A stretch of 64,000 nt of DNA, taken from Actinomycetota bacterium (lineage in GTDB: Bacteria > Actinomycetota > Actinomycetes > Nanopelagicales > Nanopelagicaceae). Within the stretch, counting starts at the first letter, position 1. Every line of letters starts with the position of its first letter. The notes beneath the pieces were generated by a model. It did no database searches and was not told the origin of the DNA. It saw only the letters and a program-made list of their open reading frames with translations. The position numbers and the translations under genes were made by a program. Where the stretch lies: NCBI GenBank assembly GCA_009699575.1, contig WLNY01000005.1, positions 1 through 64,000 of the forward strand, written 5' to 3'. Below are positions 63,075 through 64,000 of this stretch, piece after piece.

Positions 63075-64000
63075 GTGCTTTGCTTGCAATTATTTCTGGC
63101 GCAACTCTTTCATGTGCCTTTGCACCAATTGATCAATGGTGGCTCGCTCCAATAGCAATAGCAATTTTTCTATATTCAGTAACTAAAACACGGCGAAGTT
63201 ATCTTGTTGCCTTTATTTTTGGATTAACATTTAATTTGCTCACCTTGTCGTGGAGCGGGCGTTATGTAGGAGTAATACCGTGGGCGATTCTTTCAATCTT
63301 GGAATCTCTTTTCTTTATTCCTTTAGGATTTATTTCATGGAAAAGAGAAAGATTTTCGCGCATCTTTCTGTTACCTCCTGTTTATCTTTTGATGGAGCTC
63401 ATGCGGACCCACTACCCATTCGGGGGCTTCGGATGGAATCGAATTGCGTTTAGTCAAGCTGATGCGCCCTATGCAGATGTGGTTAGATTTATTTCAACTT
63501 CCGGATTGACTTTGTTGACACTGTATTTTGGAATTGCTGTGTACCTATTGTTTTCCAAACCACATTCATGGGCATTGGTATCCATAATAATATTAATAAC
63601 ACTGTGCATCTCTATTCCTAACTCTGCATTAATAGGCAAACCATTCGATGTTCTTGCAATTCAAGGAAATGTTCCACGCCCTGGACTAAATTTCAACGCT
63701 CGTGCGACTGAGGTTTTTAACCTTCACGTACAGCAAACACTGCGCAGCGTGTCACATCAAACACAGTTACCTGATGTGATCGTATGGCCCGAAAATGCAG
63801 TAGATGTGGATCCATACAGCAATCCCTCCGTTGGATTGACAATCACAAAAATTGTCGACGAATTCCGCACCCCTTTAATATTTGGAGCGGTTCTTCATCA
63901 CACCGGTGTACTTCAAAATGCATCGATTTTGTGGAATCCAGATCAGGGGAGTGGTTCTATCTACATAAAACGGCATTTGACGCCATTTGGTGAATACATG
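63068..64000 (+). CDS. lnt: Apolipoprotein N-acyltransferase, 3' truncated by window edge
   Basis: The first 311 codons are open to the end of the window without a stop. About six membrane helices are followed by the nitrilase-like domain. LMELMRTHYPFGGFGWNRIAFSQ marks the membrane part (about residues 107-129, split by conserved residues), AIQGNVPRPGLNF (about 199) and DVIVWPENAVD (about 235-246) are the nitrilase core with the catalytic Glu, and YIKRHLTPFGEYM has the catalytic Lys. The catalytic Cys lies beyond the window. It adds the third acyl chain to lipoproteins. A GTG/ATG start overlaps the exonuclease stop. Confidence 0.92.
   Translation, partial: MVSALLAIISGATLSCAFAPIDQWWLAPIAIAIFLYSVTKTRRSYLVAFIFGLTFNLLTLSWSGRYVGVIPWAILSILESLFFIPLGFISWKRERFSRIFLLPPVYLLMELMRTHYPFGGFGWNRIAFSQADAPYADVVRFISTSGLTLLTLYFGIAVYLLFSKPHSWALVSIIILITLCISIPNSALIGKPFDVLAIQGNVPRPGLNFNARATEVFNLHVQQTLRSVSHQTQLPDVIVWPENAVDVDPYSNPSVGLTITKIVDEFRTPLIFGAVLHHTGVLQNASILWNPDQGSGSIYIKRHLTPFGEYM

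Overview
The window is a gene-dense, stable piece of chromosome from a streamlined, fairly A/T-rich actinobacterium. Actinobacterial markers are mycothiol ligase MshC, the MSMEG_4193/DUF3090/SCO1664 gene block, a BldD homologue next to nusB and pyrR, an mIHF domain at gmk, PafBC, HelY, and a PriA without helicase motifs. Many genes overlap by 1-20 nt and gaps are very short. Composition, compactness and missing genes suggest a freshwater acI-type lineage ('Ca. Nanopelagicales'), but this is inference because no rRNA is present. I found no insertion sequence, prophage, CRISPR array or transposon.

Layout. 1-8.3 kb: DUF349 protein (minus), then an MBL hydrolase, hisS, aspS, a DUF948 membrane protein and alaS. 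8.3-14.9 kb: ruvX, mltG, aroE, aroC, aroK, aroB, aroQ, efp, nusB, with a structured leader before efp. 14.9-25.2 kb: a bldD-type regulator (minus) diverges from pyrR-pyrB-pyrC-carA-carB-pyrK-pyrD-pyrF, whose leader carries a PyrR-binding hairpin against the pyrR Shine-Dalgarno. 25.2-36.2 kb: an mIHF-guanylate kinase fusion, rpoZ, coaBC, metK, priA, def, fmt, rsmB, rpe, then an FMN riboswitch controlling a RibM-type importer, hisE and hisG. 36.2-42.9 kb: serB (minus), an orphan ABC ATPase, ung, a purine permease and a YczE-like protein (minus), uppP and a DUF554 protein. 42.9-49.5 kb: a less syntenic block with alcohol dehydrogenase, tdk, a surface acyltransferase and apt (minus), tRNA-Leu(GAG), an M20 peptidase and an aldo/keto reductase. 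49.5-52.8 kb: histidine phosphatase, DUF3090, SCO1664-type kinase-fold protein, mshC. 52.8-64 kb: PAC2 protein, HAD phosphatase, RecB-like nuclease, trmI, pafB, pafC, tatA, tatC, diacylglycerol kinase, helY, a 5'-3' exonuclease and the start of lnt.

Together these cover the shikimate pathway from dehydroquinate to chorismate, de novo UMP synthesis except pyrE, four aminoacyl-tRNA-type ligases (hisS, aspS, alaS and the CysS paralogue mshC), initiator tRNA formylation and deformylation, CoA and SAM synthesis, the Tat translocon, and salvage or import of purines, thymidine and riboflavin.

The most interesting points are: the single-polypeptide mIHF-Gmk fusion; apparent loss of the whole Pup-proteasome block between trmI and pafB while PafBC is kept; collapse of the riboswitch-controlled riboflavin operon to importer plus hisEG; a BldD with an intact c-di-GMP signature; an uncharacterised kinase-fold/phosphatase/zinc-protein trio beside mshC; and a repeated TAnnnT-N6/7-start-codon arrangement pointing to leaderless mRNAs for first genes of transcription units.
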